A stretch of DNA of 64,000 nt from JBCBWG01 sp039186015 (GCA_039186015.1 JBCDAH010000003.1:6415-70414), one strand, 5' to 3'; counted from the first letter of the stretch, positions 25,573 through 34,682 are shown. The notes: a model not told the origin generated them from the sequence alone. Numbers and translations: made by a program.

Positions 25573-26541
25573 TTGCGTAAATGGGATGCGGCGCAACAGG
25601 GCGCTGTGTTGGGTGCTGCGTTGTTTCACAGTCGCGATGGGTGCGCTGGCGGCGGGCTGGCTCGCCGAATTTTCTGCCCCTTTGGCCTATCAATGCTGGT
25701 CATCTCCGCTTCGCTGGCGACCCCAGCGCATGCCCAAACGTTGTTCGAAACGCTCTTTGGATGGGCGAATCCCAAGCCAAAAGCCAAAGTCATCACGCAT
25801 ACGCCTCGGCGACGATCAGCGTTTCGTGATTCGGTTTACCCCGGAATTAACGATTGGGGTGATGCTGCGCCACTGGTGCCGAAGGTAAAGCGACGGACGT
25901 ACCGATACCGGACCGTCTGCGTTCGGGTGTGCGACGGCTACTACTTTCCCATCAGCTTTGCGACATCGCGCAGCGGACTTCAGCGCGATAGCGACATTTG
26001 CCGGCAGCGCTGCGGTGCCATGGGTGCGCTGTACTACACCCCCAGTCCGCACGGCGATATCGACAAGGCCGTCGATCTTGACGGGCGCAAGTATGCCGAT
26101 TTGAACGACGCCTATCGTTATCGCAAGACCTATGTGAAGGGCTGTAGCTGCCGGGCGCAGCCGTGGTCGCGGTCGGAGCGCGCGCGCCACGCGAGCTATG
26201 CCGACAAAACCGAGACAGCAGACGCTTCGTCAGCCAAGGCGCCAGCGGTTATCGTCGGCGGCAACTACGAAAAGACGTCTGAGGTCAAGCGGCCGGTGCC
26301 TTCGGCATCCGCGTCAAGAGATGATGGCGCTGTGCAGCCTGAGTCGACAGCGACCGCTGTGCCCCGTGTTCCAGGGCGGGTGACTGGACCAGATCGAAAG
26401 GCACGGCGCAATCGTGTCCGATACAACAGTCGTCGCCGCCGGCGGAATGGCAGCAATCCGACTGCCACGACGAACTTCAGCTGGTTTGCTGCCAGTCAGC
26501 CAACGGGCAAGTCTCACCGGTGGCCGGGTGATCCATCATAG
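25573..26541 (+). CDS. DUF2865 domain secreted protein (second of two)
   Basis: Paralogue of the preceding gene: the core YRTVCVRVCDGYYFPISFAT, CRQRCGAMGALYY, AVDLDGRKYADLNDAYRYRK and GCSCRAQPW keeps the six cysteines. A signal peptide ending ATPAHA precedes QTLFETLFGW, but its start is unclear: the frame opens at a TTG (25573), the first ATG (25693) leaves only a very short signal, and another frame over 25588-25690 encodes a good positively charged hydrophobic leader. Either the start is a rare codon or a frameshift lies in the leader. The C-terminus is Arg-rich and low in complexity. Confidence 0.78.
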   Translation: MRKWDAAQQGAVLGAALFHSRDGCAGGGLARRIFCPFGLSMLVISASLATPAHAQTLFETLFGWANPKPKAKVITHTPRRRSAFRDSVYPGINDWGDAAPLVPKVKRRTYRYRTVCVRVCDGYYFPISFATSRSGLQRDSDICRQRCGAMGALYYTPSPHGDIDKAVDLDGRKYADLNDAYRYRKTYVKGCSCRAQPWSRSERARHASYADKTETADASSAKAPAVIVGGNYEKTSEVKRPVPSASASRDDGAVQPESTATAVPRVPGRVTGPDRKARRNRVRYNSRRRRRNGSNPTATTNFSWFAASQPTGKSHRWPGDPS

Positions 26542-26565
26542 AAATGCAGTTGCGACGTTGCTTGG

Positions 26566-26859
26566 TTACTCTGCCGCGAAGTCGTTCATTTTGCGCGCCA
26601 GGTCGACATCGAGTTGCGTGATGCCACCCGCATCGTGCGTCGTAAGCGTTACGTCAACGGTCTTATAAACGTTGAACCATTCCGGGTGATGATCCATCTT
26701 TTCTGCGACCAGCGCGCACCGAGTCATAAAGCCGAATGCATCATTGAAGTCGGCGAATACAAACCGCTTGGTGATCGCCTCGCGGTCCGCCATCCGACTC
26801 CAGCCGTCAAGCGAGCTTAATGCAGACACAACGTCTGCATCGGGAAGTCGATCTGGCAT
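26566..26859 (-). CDS. Pterin-4a-carbinolamine dehydratase
   Basis: This 97-residue enzyme dehydrates 4a-hydroxytetrahydropterin during recycling of the cofactor of aromatic amino acid hydroxylases. The active-site motif EKMDHHPEWFNVYKTVDV (two His then His-Pro-Glu-Trp) lies at about 53-70, and the end TQLDVDLARKMNDFA is typical. Length is exactly that of the family. It is convergent with the DUF2865 gene (25 bp) and lies 63 bp from the stop of thpR. No partner hydroxylase is in the window. Confidence 0.93.
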   Translation of the reverse strand: MPDRLPDADVVSALSSLDGWSRMADREAITKRFVFADFNDAFGFMTRCALVAEKMDHHPEWFNVYKTVDVTLTTHDAGGITQLDVDLARKMNDFAAE

Positions 26860-26922
26860 ATCGCGGAACCTCTCGTGGTTGCTTTGGATCGCTGCAGCTT
26901 AAGTTGGATCAAGATCACGATG

Positions 26923-27489
26923 CTACCAGGCCGTAGCTTCGTCGTCCCAACTCCCGCCGATAAGGGGAAACATCTGCTCGAGAACATAGGGTCCGCCGCC
27001 GGAATGCGGCTTCGACGAGTAGAGCACGAACCTCGGCACAACGAACGGCGCGACTTGAAGTCGTGCGTAACGCTGCAAAATGCGTGCGAGGGCAAACTCG
27101 TGCGGTCGGTTGAGGCGCGCAACGGTAATGTGCGGTCGAAATGTCCGTTTTTCCGGTGGCAGACCTACGGATCGCGCCACGCGCTCTGTGTCGGACTGGA
27201 GGCGGCTGAGAGCGTCCGAATTCTCGACGCCGGCCCAAAGAGCTTGCGGCTCGCGGCCATTTGGAAGGCTGAGACCGCAAACAGTGACATGAAAGATGTC
27301 GCGTTGGATCAACGCCAGCAGATCAATCAATTCATCTGCGGTTCGCTTCGGCACGTCTCCGAAAAAGCGCAACGTTATGTGGTGGTTAGCCGGGTTGATC
27401 CAGCGTGCGCCAGGAAGCGGTTGTTCAAGGCCGGCCAAGTCCTCGGACAAATCTTCCGGGATCTCGATCCCTGCAAATAGCCTTGGCAT
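26923..27489 (-). CDS. thpR: RNA 2',3'-cyclic phosphodiesterase ThpR (LigT)
   Basis: A 2H-phosphoesterase that opens 2',3'-cyclic phosphate ends of RNA. From the ATG at 27489 (MPRLFAGIEIPEDL) it has 188 residues, the usual length; the frame continues upstream without family similarity. Both HxTx motifs are present: HHITLRFFGD (about 43-52) and RPHITVARL (about 127-135). The gene follows the esterase gene on the same strand after 73 bp. Confidence 0.92.
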   Translation of the reverse strand: MPRLFAGIEIPEDLSEDLAGLEQPLPGARWINPANHHITLRFFGDVPKRTADELIDLLALIQRDIFHVTVCGLSLPNGREPQALWAGVENSDALSRLQSDTERVARSVGLPPEKRTFRPHITVARLNRPHEFALARILQRYARLQVAPFVVPRFVLYSSKPHSGGGPYVLEQMFPLIGGSWDDEATAW

Positions 27490-27562
27490 AATCAATGGCC
27501 TTTTGCCTGCTCTGGTGTGCCCGGTCCTTGCGACGGTCTGGGGAGATCGGCGACGGTTTTGG

Positions 27563-28252
27563 TCAGGATCGTGCAGACACGCGCGCAATCAACTGTTCGA
27601 CGTTGGGTAAAATCCGTTTGATGATCTCGGCGATTCCGGCCCTGTTCGGATGAATACCGTCGGCTTGGTTCAACTCGCTCTGCAGCGCAACGCCTTCCAG
27701 AAAGAACGGGTAGAGAATAGCGTTATACCGCTTCGCCAGCTTCGGATAGATCGCGTCGAACTGCTTCACATAAGCCTCGCCCCAGTTGGTGGGGGCCCGC
27801 ATACCCGTAAGCAGCACAGGAATGTTCCGGGCCTTCAGCTTTTTCAAGATTTCTTCGAGGTTGCGCTCGGCGCGTTCGGGGGACTGCCCGCGCAGGGCAT
27901 CGTTCGCGCCGAGTTCGAGAATGACGGCGTCTGTATCTTGCCCAACGGCCCAATCAAAGCGCGCGAGACCAGCTGTCGTCGTGTCGCCTGAAACCCCGGC
28001 ATTGACGACAGTCACCTTGTGCCCGCGTGACGTAAGCGCGGCTTGAAGCTGCGCCGGAAAACTGTCCGGTTCCTGCAGGCCATATCCCGCAACGAGGCTG
28101 TCTCCAAATGCGACAATTTTTATTGTTTTCGCCATTGCACCTGTCGAGATGGCAAAAGCCATGAAAAGCGCAAGAACCCAGAGCATCGCCTGGAACTTGC
28201 GGTTGCCGCCTGATCTGCCTAGGTCATTCCCGATGTGGGTCATGCCGATCAC
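27563..28252 (-). CDS. tesA: SGNH-family arylesterase / acyl-CoA thioesterase I-like
   Basis: A periplasmic SGNH hydrolase acting on acyl esters or thioesters. A signal peptide (through about STGAMA) precedes block I VAFGDSLVAGYGL (catalytic Ser), block II VNAGVSGDTT, block III LELGANDALRG and block V DGIHPNRAG (catalytic Asp and His). I favour a GTG at 28252, 7 bases after AGG, giving 229 residues; the ATG at 28243 is possible. It is divergent from the ybbA-ybbP-like genes, as in E. coli tesA, which supports the name. Confidence 0.92.
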   Translation of the reverse strand: MIGMTHIGNDLGRSGGNRKFQAMLWVLALFMAFAISTGAMAKTIKIVAFGDSLVAGYGLQEPDSFPAQLQAALTSRGHKVTVVNAGVSGDTTTAGLARFDWAVGQDTDAVILELGANDALRGQSPERAERNLEEILKKLKARNIPVLLTGMRAPTNWGEAYVKQFDAIYPKLAKRYNAILYPFFLEGVALQSELNQADGIHPNRAGIAEIIKRILPNVEQLIARVSARS

Positions 28253-28399
28253 GTTTCCGCCTTTCGGATCATCCAAATCACCGATGTCACGTACCCATGA
28301 GCGTGCGCTGCAGCAAGGGGCGTGACCACACACTATATAGGTTCGGCAGCTTGTTGCTGCGATGTCTTTAGGACCCCATCCGCCGAGACGGTTTTTCCC

Positions 28400-29128
28400 A
28401 TGATTGACCTTGAGAACGTGCGACTGACGCTGGAGAGCCGAGCTGGGCCCGTCGAAATCCTGCGTGGTATCTCGATGAGCCTCGACGGTGGACGATCCTA
28501 TGCGATCGTCGGCCCATCAGGGTCCGGGAAGACGTCGTTGCTTATGGTTCTTGCAGGGCTTGAAACGGCGACTGCAGGGCGTGTGGTTGTCGCAGGGCAC
28601 GACTTAAACGCTCTTGACGAAGACGAACTGGCCCAAGTCCGCGGCCGCGAGATTGGCATCGTCTTTCAGTCGTTTCACCTGATCCCGACGATGACGGCAT
28701 TGGAAAACGTCGCGCTTCCGCTTGAGCTGACGGACCGAGCCGACGTGATTGAGACGGCTGAGCGGCGGCTTGTCGATGTCGGATTGGGGCATCGCCTCGA
28801 TCACTATCCGTCTCAGTTGTCGGGTGGCGAGCAGCAGCGCGTGGCGCTGGCCAGAGCGCTGGCGCCTAATCCAAAACTCCTCCTTGCCGATGAACCGACC
28901 GGAAACCTCGACAAGTCGACCGGTGAGCAGATCATTCGTTTGCTATTCGATCTCAAGTCGCAATCCGGCGCGACATTGGTGCTGGTCACACACGATCCCG
29001 GGCTTGCGGCCCGATGCGACGTTGTTGTCGAGATGGCGGACGGCCAGATCAATGGGCCGGATACGGCCGGTTCAGTATCTGCCGAGGCCACCGGCACTTC
29101 CGCTGAGAGCGCGGAGGCGGTCGTATGA
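28400..29128 (+). CDS. ybbA: ABC transporter ATP-binding protein (YbbA/LolD-like)
   Basis: ATPase subunit of a MacB-type ABC system. From the ATG at 28400 (MIDLENVRLTLESRAGPVEI) it has 242 residues with Walker A GPSGSGKTSLL, the Q-loop VFQSFHLIPTMTALENV, signature LSGGEQQR, Walker B LLLADEPTGNLD and the switch His in LVTHD. The Ser/Ala/Glu-rich tail is not part of the domain. Its stop overlaps the permease start by 4 bp (ATGA). The divergent tesA supports the assignment to the YbbA-YbbP group, whose substrate is unsettled. Confidence 0.93.
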   Translation: MIDLENVRLTLESRAGPVEILRGISMSLDGGRSYAIVGPSGSGKTSLLMVLAGLETATAGRVVVAGHDLNALDEDELAQVRGREIGIVFQSFHLIPTMTALENVALPLELTDRADVIETAERRLVDVGLGHRLDHYPSQLSGGEQQRVALARALAPNPKLLLADEPTGNLDKSTGEQIIRLLFDLKSQSGATLVLVTHDPGLAARCDVVVEMADGQINGPDTAGSVSAEATGTSAESAEAVV

Positions 29129-31719
29129 CAACGACAGTCGATGATTTAACGCGCGCATCTCGATCCCAGCAAACGCTATGGCGCCTGCCACTCGTGTTCA
29201 CGCTTGCATCGCGTGAGATGCGCTCCGGCCTGTCCGGTTTCGGGGTTCTCATCGCATGTATCGCTCTCGGCGTGGCGGTAATCACGGGTGTCGGCGCGCT
29301 TGCGGACGCCGTACTTTCGGGGTTTGCGCGCGAGGGGCGCGTGCTGCTTGGCGGTGATGTCACCTTACGCCGCGTGCACGCACGGATCACCGCCGATGAA
29401 CGCGCGAAACTCAACAGGCTAGGTACCGTCAGTGAAACAGCGACGGTCCGCACCATGGCGCGTACGCTGGATGGGGGCGATCAAACGCTGGCGGAGATCA
29501 AGGCCGTTGATGATCTCTATCCATTGCTCGGAACATTTGTGCTGAGCAGCGGCCGAAATCTCAACGAGACTGTTCGTGAATCACGTGGAATTGTCGTCGC
29601 GCAGAGCTTGCTAGATCGGCTTGGTGTTCGCGTAGGCGACCGCTTAAATGTCGGCGGCACGCCGCTTGTCATTTCGGATGTCATTGTTGATGAACCGGAC
29701 AAAATCAGTGCGCGACTGGCATTTGGTCCGCGCGTTGTCATGTCACTTAAAACGCTCGATGCGATCGGTCTCGTGAAGCCCGGTACATTGATCAATTGGC
29801 AGTATTCGGTGGTCACACCCGACGGATCACTTGGAGACAATGCTGACGTCGTTGCCGCCCGAAAGACGATTGCGGATGAACTCGGTGTGGCCGGTTTTAC
29901 GGTACAGGATCGGCGCGACCCGTCACCGCGGGTGACAACAACGCTTAATCGCCTGCGGCAGTTCTTGACGTTGCTCGGGCTAACGGCGCTGCTTGTCGGC
30001 GGCGTGGGTGTTGCAAACGCTGTTGCCACGTTTATCGACCGCCGCCGTTCGGTGATTGCCGCATACAAGAGCCTTGGGGCCTCACGCGCTCAGGTATTCT
30101 GGATTTTTCTGACCCAGGTTCTAATGCTGTCCAGTATTGGCGTTGCGATTGGCCTGGTCCTCGGATTGGCAACACCACTGCTCGCCGCATGGTCGTTCTC
30201 CGGAGCGTTACCGTTTGCGCTCGAACCCGAAATCGGACTGTCGACCGTCGGCATGGGCATTGCCTATGGGTTTCTTGTTGCTTTGCTTTTTGTCATATGG
30301 CCGCTTGGACAAGCGGAGCGGATCAGACCTGCCGCCCTCTTTCGAAACGAAGTTGCGAGCAAGTGGCAACTGCCGAGTTCACGCGCCAGGTTCATGATCG
30401 CCGGTGTTGCCGCCGCTTTGACGGCATTCACTGTTCTCGCGTCCGGGATTCCTCAGACTGCTATTGCCTTTATTGTCGGTGCGGCAGCCATTCTCTCTTT
30501 GTTCTGGGCCCTGGGACTAGGTGTCGAAGCCGTCGCACGTCGCGTGCCGCGACCAACCCGGCCGGCTTTGGCCTTGGCAATGATGGGTATGGCGGCACCT
30601 GGTGGCTTGACTCGGTCGGTCGTTTTGTCGCTTGGCGCCGGCTTGTCGCTGTTGGTGATGGTTGCGTTGGTCGATCGTTCCTTGACCGCCGAGCTTGGCG
30701 GGCGATTGCCGGAGAACAGTCCGGATTACTTCGCGATAGACATACCCAAAGGTGATCTCGGCACGTTCAAGTCCGCCATCATCAACTCGGCGCCCGGGTC
30801 GGTTATAGAAACCGCGCCGATGCTGCGCGGTCGTATTGTTGCGCTTAATGGTGTTCCGGCAGCGTCGGTACCGCTGGAGAATGAGCGCGCGCGGCTTCTC
30901 CTGAACGGGGATCGCGGGCTGAGCTACTCGGCCGAGCTGCCGCGAGGATCCGTACTTGCCGAGGGCGCATGGTGGTCCAAAACCTATGACGGTCCGCCGC
31001 TGGTGTCGTTCGTGGCAGATTTTGCCGAGCGCTTTGGCCTCAAGGTCGGAGATACCGTTACGGTTAACGTACTCGGACGGAATATAACGGCACGAATTGC
31101 TAATCTGCGCGACGTTGAGTGGGAGTCGCTGGCGATTAACTTCTCGATGGTCTTTCCACCCTCGGTTCTGGCGGCCGCTCCGCACAACCTTCTCGCGACT
31201 GTGCGATTTGCGCCTGGGAGTGGTGTTTCAGCGCAGGCCGATGCTGCGCGTGCCGTCAGTCAACAATTGCCGGCCATCACATTAATCAACGTGCGTGATG
31301 CGCTTGCGGCATTCGCCAGCATTTTCGAGCGGGTGATGATCGCAGTCCGGGCGGCGGGTAGCCTAACCCTTCTGGCCGGTGCGCTGGTTCTGGCCGGTGC
31401 ATTGGCGACAGCGCAGAGACGGCGGATCATGCAAGCGGTTATTCTGAAGTGCCTTGGTGCAACGCGGCGGCGGCTTTTGCTTGCCCATGTCTTTGAATAT
31501 GGGATTTTGGCTGTTATAGCAGCACTCTTATCAGTTGGCGTGGGCACGATCGCAGCCTGGATCATCACCACGTTTTCGTTGGAAATCGGGTTCACGATGT
31601 CATGGACGGCCGTTGTCTATGCGCTCGCGGGTGCAATCGGGCTCGTCCTGGCGGTTGGCAGTGTCGGCACATGGCGCATTCTGTCGGCGCGCCCGGTTCC
31701 GCATTTGCGTGGATTTTAG
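29125..31719 (+). CDS. ybbP: FtsX-like ABC transporter permease (YbbP family)
   Basis: The 864-residue membrane partner of YbbA. It has an N-terminal helix (about 39-59, CIALGVAVITGVGALADAVL), a long periplasmic MacB-PCD-like part, a first FtsX block of helices (about 275-400), a second group (about 430-510), another periplasmic part, and a last FtsX block (about 740-850) with LKCLGATRRRLLLAHVFEYG. Length and double FtsX layout match YbbP. This architecture transmits ATP hydrolysis to the periplasm, often to move lipids or lipoproteins; the cargo here is unknown. Confidence 0.92.
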   Translation: MTTTVDDLTRASRSQQTLWRLPLVFTLASREMRSGLSGFGVLIACIALGVAVITGVGALADAVLSGFAREGRVLLGGDVTLRRVHARITADERAKLNRLGTVSETATVRTMARTLDGGDQTLAEIKAVDDLYPLLGTFVLSSGRNLNETVRESRGIVVAQSLLDRLGVRVGDRLNVGGTPLVISDVIVDEPDKISARLAFGPRVVMSLKTLDAIGLVKPGTLINWQYSVVTPDGSLGDNADVVAARKTIADELGVAGFTVQDRRDPSPRVTTTLNRLRQFLTLLGLTALLVGGVGVANAVATFIDRRRSVIAAYKSLGASRAQVFWIFLTQVLMLSSIGVAIGLVLGLATPLLAAWSFSGALPFALEPEIGLSTVGMGIAYGFLVALLFVIWPLGQAERIRPAALFRNEVASKWQLPSSRARFMIAGVAAALTAFTVLASGIPQTAIAFIVGAAAILSLFWALGLGVEAVARRVPRPTRPALALAMMGMAAPGGLTRSVVLSLGAGLSLLVMVALVDRSLTAELGGRLPENSPDYFAIDIPKGDLGTFKSAIINSAPGSVIETAPMLRGRIVALNGVPAASVPLENERARLLLNGDRGLSYSAELPRGSVLAEGAWWSKTYDGPPLVSFVADFAERFGLKVGDTVTVNVLGRNITARIANLRDVEWESLAINFSMVFPPSVLAAAPHNLLATVRFAPGSGVSAQADAARAVSQQLPAITLINVRDALAAFASIFERVMIAVRAAGSLTLLAGALVLAGALATAQRRRIMQAVILKCLGATRRRLLLAHVFEYGILAVIAALLSVGVGTIAAWIITTFSLEIGFTMSWTAVVYALAGAIGLVLAVGSVGTWRILSARPVPHLRGF

Positions 31720-31935
31720 GCGGCACGCGGCCATTGTCTCCTGGGAGGCATTGATTTGCATGGGTGCGGCAATAGTCTGTTTGCCGGATCGCAGCTTGGG
31801 GCTTGAGACGCCAGCAAAAATACCTACGTTGAAAGTCGGGTTACCCGGGTTCCGCCTTGAAAGTGCCCCGGCGTTCCCGCATATCTGGCGTGCGGCTGAC
31901 GATCCGCAGGATCAGTCAAAGGGATCTAGAGACAC

Positions 31936-32709
31936 ATGGTGGAGAATAACCGTTACGCGCAGGCGACGGCGACACGCACAGACGGCGTGACCGACGAGGG
32001 CCTGCGCTCATATATGCTGGGCATCTACAACTACATGGCCATCGGCATCGCGCTGACGGGTGTGGTTGCGTACGCCCTGTTCGCGACGCTGACGACGACG
32101 GACCCGTCGCAGGCTGTTGCGACGCTGACGAACGGCAAAATGCTGACTGAGGCCGGTCGGGTGTTCTATGTGAGCCCGCTGCGCTGGGTGGTCATGCTGG
32201 CGCCTCTGGCGTTTGTCTTCTTCCTGTCATTCCGGGTCATGTCGATGAGCGTCGGCGCAGCCCAAATCAGCTTCTGGGCGTTCGCGGCTGTCATGGGCGG
32301 CTCGCTGTCATCGATCTTCCTGATCTATACAGGTCAGTCGATCGTGCAGGTATTCTTTGTTACGGCTGCTGCGTTCGCTTCGCTGAGCGTTTACGGCTAC
32401 ACGACAAAGCGCGACTTGTCGGCCTGGGGCTCGTTCCTGTTCATGGGCTTGATCGGCGTCGTAATTGCTGCGCTCGTGAACCTGTTCCTGCAGTCAAGTG
32501 CGCTTCAGTTCGCCATCTCAGTCATCGGCGTGCTGGTGTTCGCTGGCCTGACGGCTTACGACACGCAGCGCCTGAAGGACACGTACTATGAGCTGCAGGG
32601 CAACTCAGAACTCGCCGCGAAAGCTGCGATCATGGGTGCGCTTAGCCTGTACCTGAACTTCATCAACATGTTCACGATGCTGCTGTCGCTGTTTGGCGAT
32701 CGCGAATAG
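31936..32709 (+). CDS. Bax inhibitor-1 / YccA family membrane protein
   Basis: A 257-residue protein with seven hydrophobic segments of the TMBIM (Bax inhibitor-1, YbhL) family. Bacterial members act as pH-sensitive calcium leaks or interact with FtsH; the function here is inferred only from family. Early YMLGIYNYMAIGIALTGVVA, middle AQISFWAFAAVMGGSLSSIF and late GLTAYDTQRLKDTYYELQGN (with the conserved Asp) are diagnostic. A strong terminator follows 34 bp after the stop, so this is a single-gene transcript on the 3' side. Confidence 0.93.
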   Translation: MVENNRYAQATATRTDGVTDEGLRSYMLGIYNYMAIGIALTGVVAYALFATLTTTDPSQAVATLTNGKMLTEAGRVFYVSPLRWVVMLAPLAFVFFLSFRVMSMSVGAAQISFWAFAAVMGGSLSSIFLIYTGQSIVQVFFVTAAAFASLSVYGYTTKRDLSAWGSFLFMGLIGVVIAALVNLFLQSSALQFAISVIGVLVFAGLTAYDTQRLKDTYYELQGNSELAAKAAIMGALSLYLNFINMFTMLLSLFGDRE

Positions 32710-32743
32710 TCGATCGGCAGGACATTAGTCGAAACATGATCGA

Positions 32744-32768
32744 GGGCCCGGTTATCCGGGCCCTTTTT
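32744..32768 (+). terminator. Intrinsic terminator of the Bax inhibitor-1 family gene
   Basis: An 8-bp GC stem, GGGCCCGG-TTAT-CCGGGCCC, is followed directly by five T residues, 34 bp after the stop codon. Confidence 0.92.
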
Positions 32769-32920
32769 GTTTGAGTAGGTACGTGTTTCGGCAGGTACGG
32801 TGTGTGTGCGTGTTGGCGCTGATATGCAGGCTGGCCTCTCGCCATCCAGAGCCTGATTACGGCATGCATGTCTTTAGCTATGCCGTCAGCAGTGCACGAT
32901 CGACGCCGGCGACTGGACGT

Positions 32921-33328
32921 TCAGGCGATAACGTGGAGACGCTTCTCAAGAACCGCGAGAACTCGGCGCAGTTCGTGGCCGCGCTTCATAATCAATCCGG
33001 TTTGCGAGACGACCGAGTAAGCACCTTGCCTGCGTGCCAACTTCGGCGTCTTTTCGATACGATACAGCGGCATTTCACTGGTACGTCGGAATATCGAGAA
33101 CGTTGCCGTTTCGCGTCCCATATCAATGGCATAATCGCGCCATTCACCGGCTGCGACTTTGCGGCCGTAGAGTCCGAGAATGGTATTGAGCTCGCGACGA
33201 TCGAAGACTGTCGTCTGTGGCGGGGGCTGTCGGCGTCCAGGCTGTGCACTGTTTGTGCTGGGCCGATTGCTTGCGGTGACGTTCGCTACCGGCTGCGGCC
33301 CAAAATGTATTGGATCGGCGTCGCTCAC
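32921..33328 (-). CDS. DUF2794 domain protein
   Basis: A 135-residue conserved alphaproteobacterial protein of unknown function. The Pro/Asn-rich N-terminus is variable; from residue about 42 the sequence VFDRRELNTILGLYGRKVAA, GEWRDYAIDMGRETATFSIF, RRTSEMPLYRIEKTPKLARR, QGAYSVVS and KRGHELRRVLAVLEKRL is strongly conserved in the family. The GTG start at 33328 is used. It is on the opposite strand from its left neighbour, and the region upstream holds a candidate small RNA on the plus strand. Confidence 0.88.
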   Translation of the reverse strand: MSDADPIHFGPQPVANVTASNRPSTNSAQPGRRQPPPQTTVFDRRELNTILGLYGRKVAAGEWRDYAIDMGRETATFSIFRRTSEMPLYRIEKTPKLARRQGAYSVVSQTGLIMKRGHELRRVLAVLEKRLHVIA

Positions 33329-33544
33329 AGGCGTCTCCCTGTTACATTTCCGTCATAGAATGTCGCGCGCGGCGGTCAGCTTGGCAAGCCGGAAGTCATA
33401 ATCGCCTGCTGAATTGGCCATCTGCCCGATTTCTGCGCTGGCAATCACCGTCGCGTTTCAGCGTTTGTTCAGGGTGGTTCGCGGTGTGCAACAATAAGAA
33501 ACAATAATCACCGAAACGCCATACTGTCTCCTCTCGCACGCCAG

Positions 33545-33700
33545 AAACGCGAGCCATATCAAAGACACTGAGACTTTGGCCCGGGACGTATCAGGCTTGG
33601 ACCTCAGCCCCCCAGTCCCCCAGGCCTCTCTCCACGGCCCGGGCCATCCCCCGCAATGAAGCGCGTGCTCCAGTCCCCCGGAGCACGCGCTTTCATTTTT
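33545..33700 (+). ncRNA. Candidate C-rich small RNA
   Basis: There is no protein gene in 33329-33755. On the plus strand, GGCCCGGG (33578-33585) and GGCCCGGGCC (33636-33645) bracket a stretch with CAGCCCCCCAGTCCCCCAGG (33605-33624), and a strong terminator ends it. The terminator loop repeats AGTCCCCC, so two single-stranded C-rich loops are likely. C-rich loops in alphaproteobacterial trans-acting RNAs pair with ribosome-binding sites. The 5' end is not defined by any promoter I can see; the start given is approximate. Confidence 0.45.
33660..33700 (+). terminator. Strong intrinsic terminator with no upstream protein gene
   Basis: A perfect 12-bp stem AGCGCGTGCTCC / GGAGCACGCGCT (33660-33671 and 33680-33691) with loop AGTCCCCC, then TTCATTTTT. 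The flanking genes are both on the minus strand, so it must end a plus-strand RNA that does not encode a recognised protein. Confidence 0.88.
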
Positions 33701-33755
33701 GTCAGGATTGGGCTAGGCGCTTTTTGTCAAACACGCAGCTTCTTCGTCAGTCAGT

Positions 33756-34487
33756 CTATCGATCCAGCCAAGCTGCGGCGTGAATTGGGCCCGCATCGCC
33801 GGCTTGCACGAGAACGGCGCACGACGTGATCTTGCCACCCATAATCATCGCCGGATCAACGCGGATCTCGGTAGCCTCACCTGTCCAGGTTCCGACCGGC
33901 ATGAGTTTCTTGACCACGTTGTGATACGTGATCTTTCGCCCGCGGTTCTCACCGCGGCGAATCGGAACGGTGATCTTTGGGACTATGCCAGCGACGAATA
34001 CGGTCGCGTTTTTTCTCAATCGTCGTTCGGCCTTTTCGACGCGAATGATAACCATCCCGCCTTTTTGGATGACAGACAATCGTGCCGGGGGTACTGAGCC
34101 GTGGCTTCGAATCCGGCGCAGAGCCCGCGCAATCTTTCTGCGATCACTACCCACGAGGTGATAGCGCCCGTTCAGCACCAACTGCGGGGTGTAAACAGCA
34201 CCATCGCCACGAGTCAGCGCATAGGTGCGCTGGCGTTGCGAGTACTCCGGTTTCCCCAGCGTATCGCGCCAACCCAGGTAGTCCCAATAGTCGACGTTAA
34301 ATGTCAGCGCGATGAGGTCGTCGCGCTTTGCCAACTCACCCAACAACCTGTCCGCCGGCGGGCACGACGAGCAGCCCTGGCTGGTGAAGAGTTCAACCAC
34401 GGGCTTTGTGGTGATTTGCGCGATTGCCGGGCCACTTAGTGACATGACCGCAACCACGGCAAGCATGGCGCGCCCTATTGAACGCAT
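33756..34487 (-). CDS. DUF1223 thioredoxin-like secreted protein
   Basis: A conserved 243-residue exported protein with a thioredoxin-like beginning. The signal peptide ends near SGPAIA. The mature part has VELFTSQGCSSCPPADRLLGEL with a CSSC redox pair, FNVDYWDYLGWRDTLG, then YTPQLVLNGRYHLVGSDRR, all typical of DUF1223. The role is unknown, and disulfide exchange is inferred from the CxxC. The start at 34487 has GAGG 8 bases upstream. It lies downstream of acnA on the same strand. Confidence 0.88.
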   Translation of the reverse strand: MRSIGRAMLAVVAVMSLSGPAIAQITTKPVVELFTSQGCSSCPPADRLLGELAKRDDLIALTFNVDYWDYLGWRDTLGKPEYSQRQRTYALTRGDGAVYTPQLVLNGRYHLVGSDRRKIARALRRIRSHGSVPPARLSVIQKGGMVIIRVEKAERRLRKNATVFVAGIVPKITVPIRRGENRGRKITYHNVVKKLMPVGTWTGEATEIRVDPAMIMGGKITSCAVLVQAGDAGPIHAAAWLDR

Positions 34488-34600
34488 TGGATTTGCCTCG
34501 TAGGGACTGATCAAATTTCCAGCAGACTATCGAGGGTTGCTTGGTAAATTACTACTCACGAAAGGGTCAATCACGAGCATATGTACGGGCCCGGAATGGA

Positions 34601-34625
34601 GGGCAGTTTCGTAATGAAACTGCCC
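34601..34625. terminator. Perfect 10-bp stem-loop downstream of acnA
   Basis: GGGCAGTTTC-GTAAT-GAAACTGCCC lies 58 bp after the acnA stop. On the minus strand no U-run follows, so it may stabilise or end the acnA message with Rho rather than act as a standard terminator. Confidence 0.5.
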
Positions 34626-34682
34626 ATTTGTCACATGTTTCGGTGACCGGCTCACAGTTCGCGACAGAACGCCGTCACGGCT

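Noticed and set aside
33470..33710. Identity of the C-rich stretch as 6S RNA, SRP RNA or tmRNA.
   Set aside because: I see neither the 6S closing stem and central bubble, nor the SRP GGTCAGG-type motif, nor tRNA-like ends of tmRNA; only the terminator and C-rich loops are clear.
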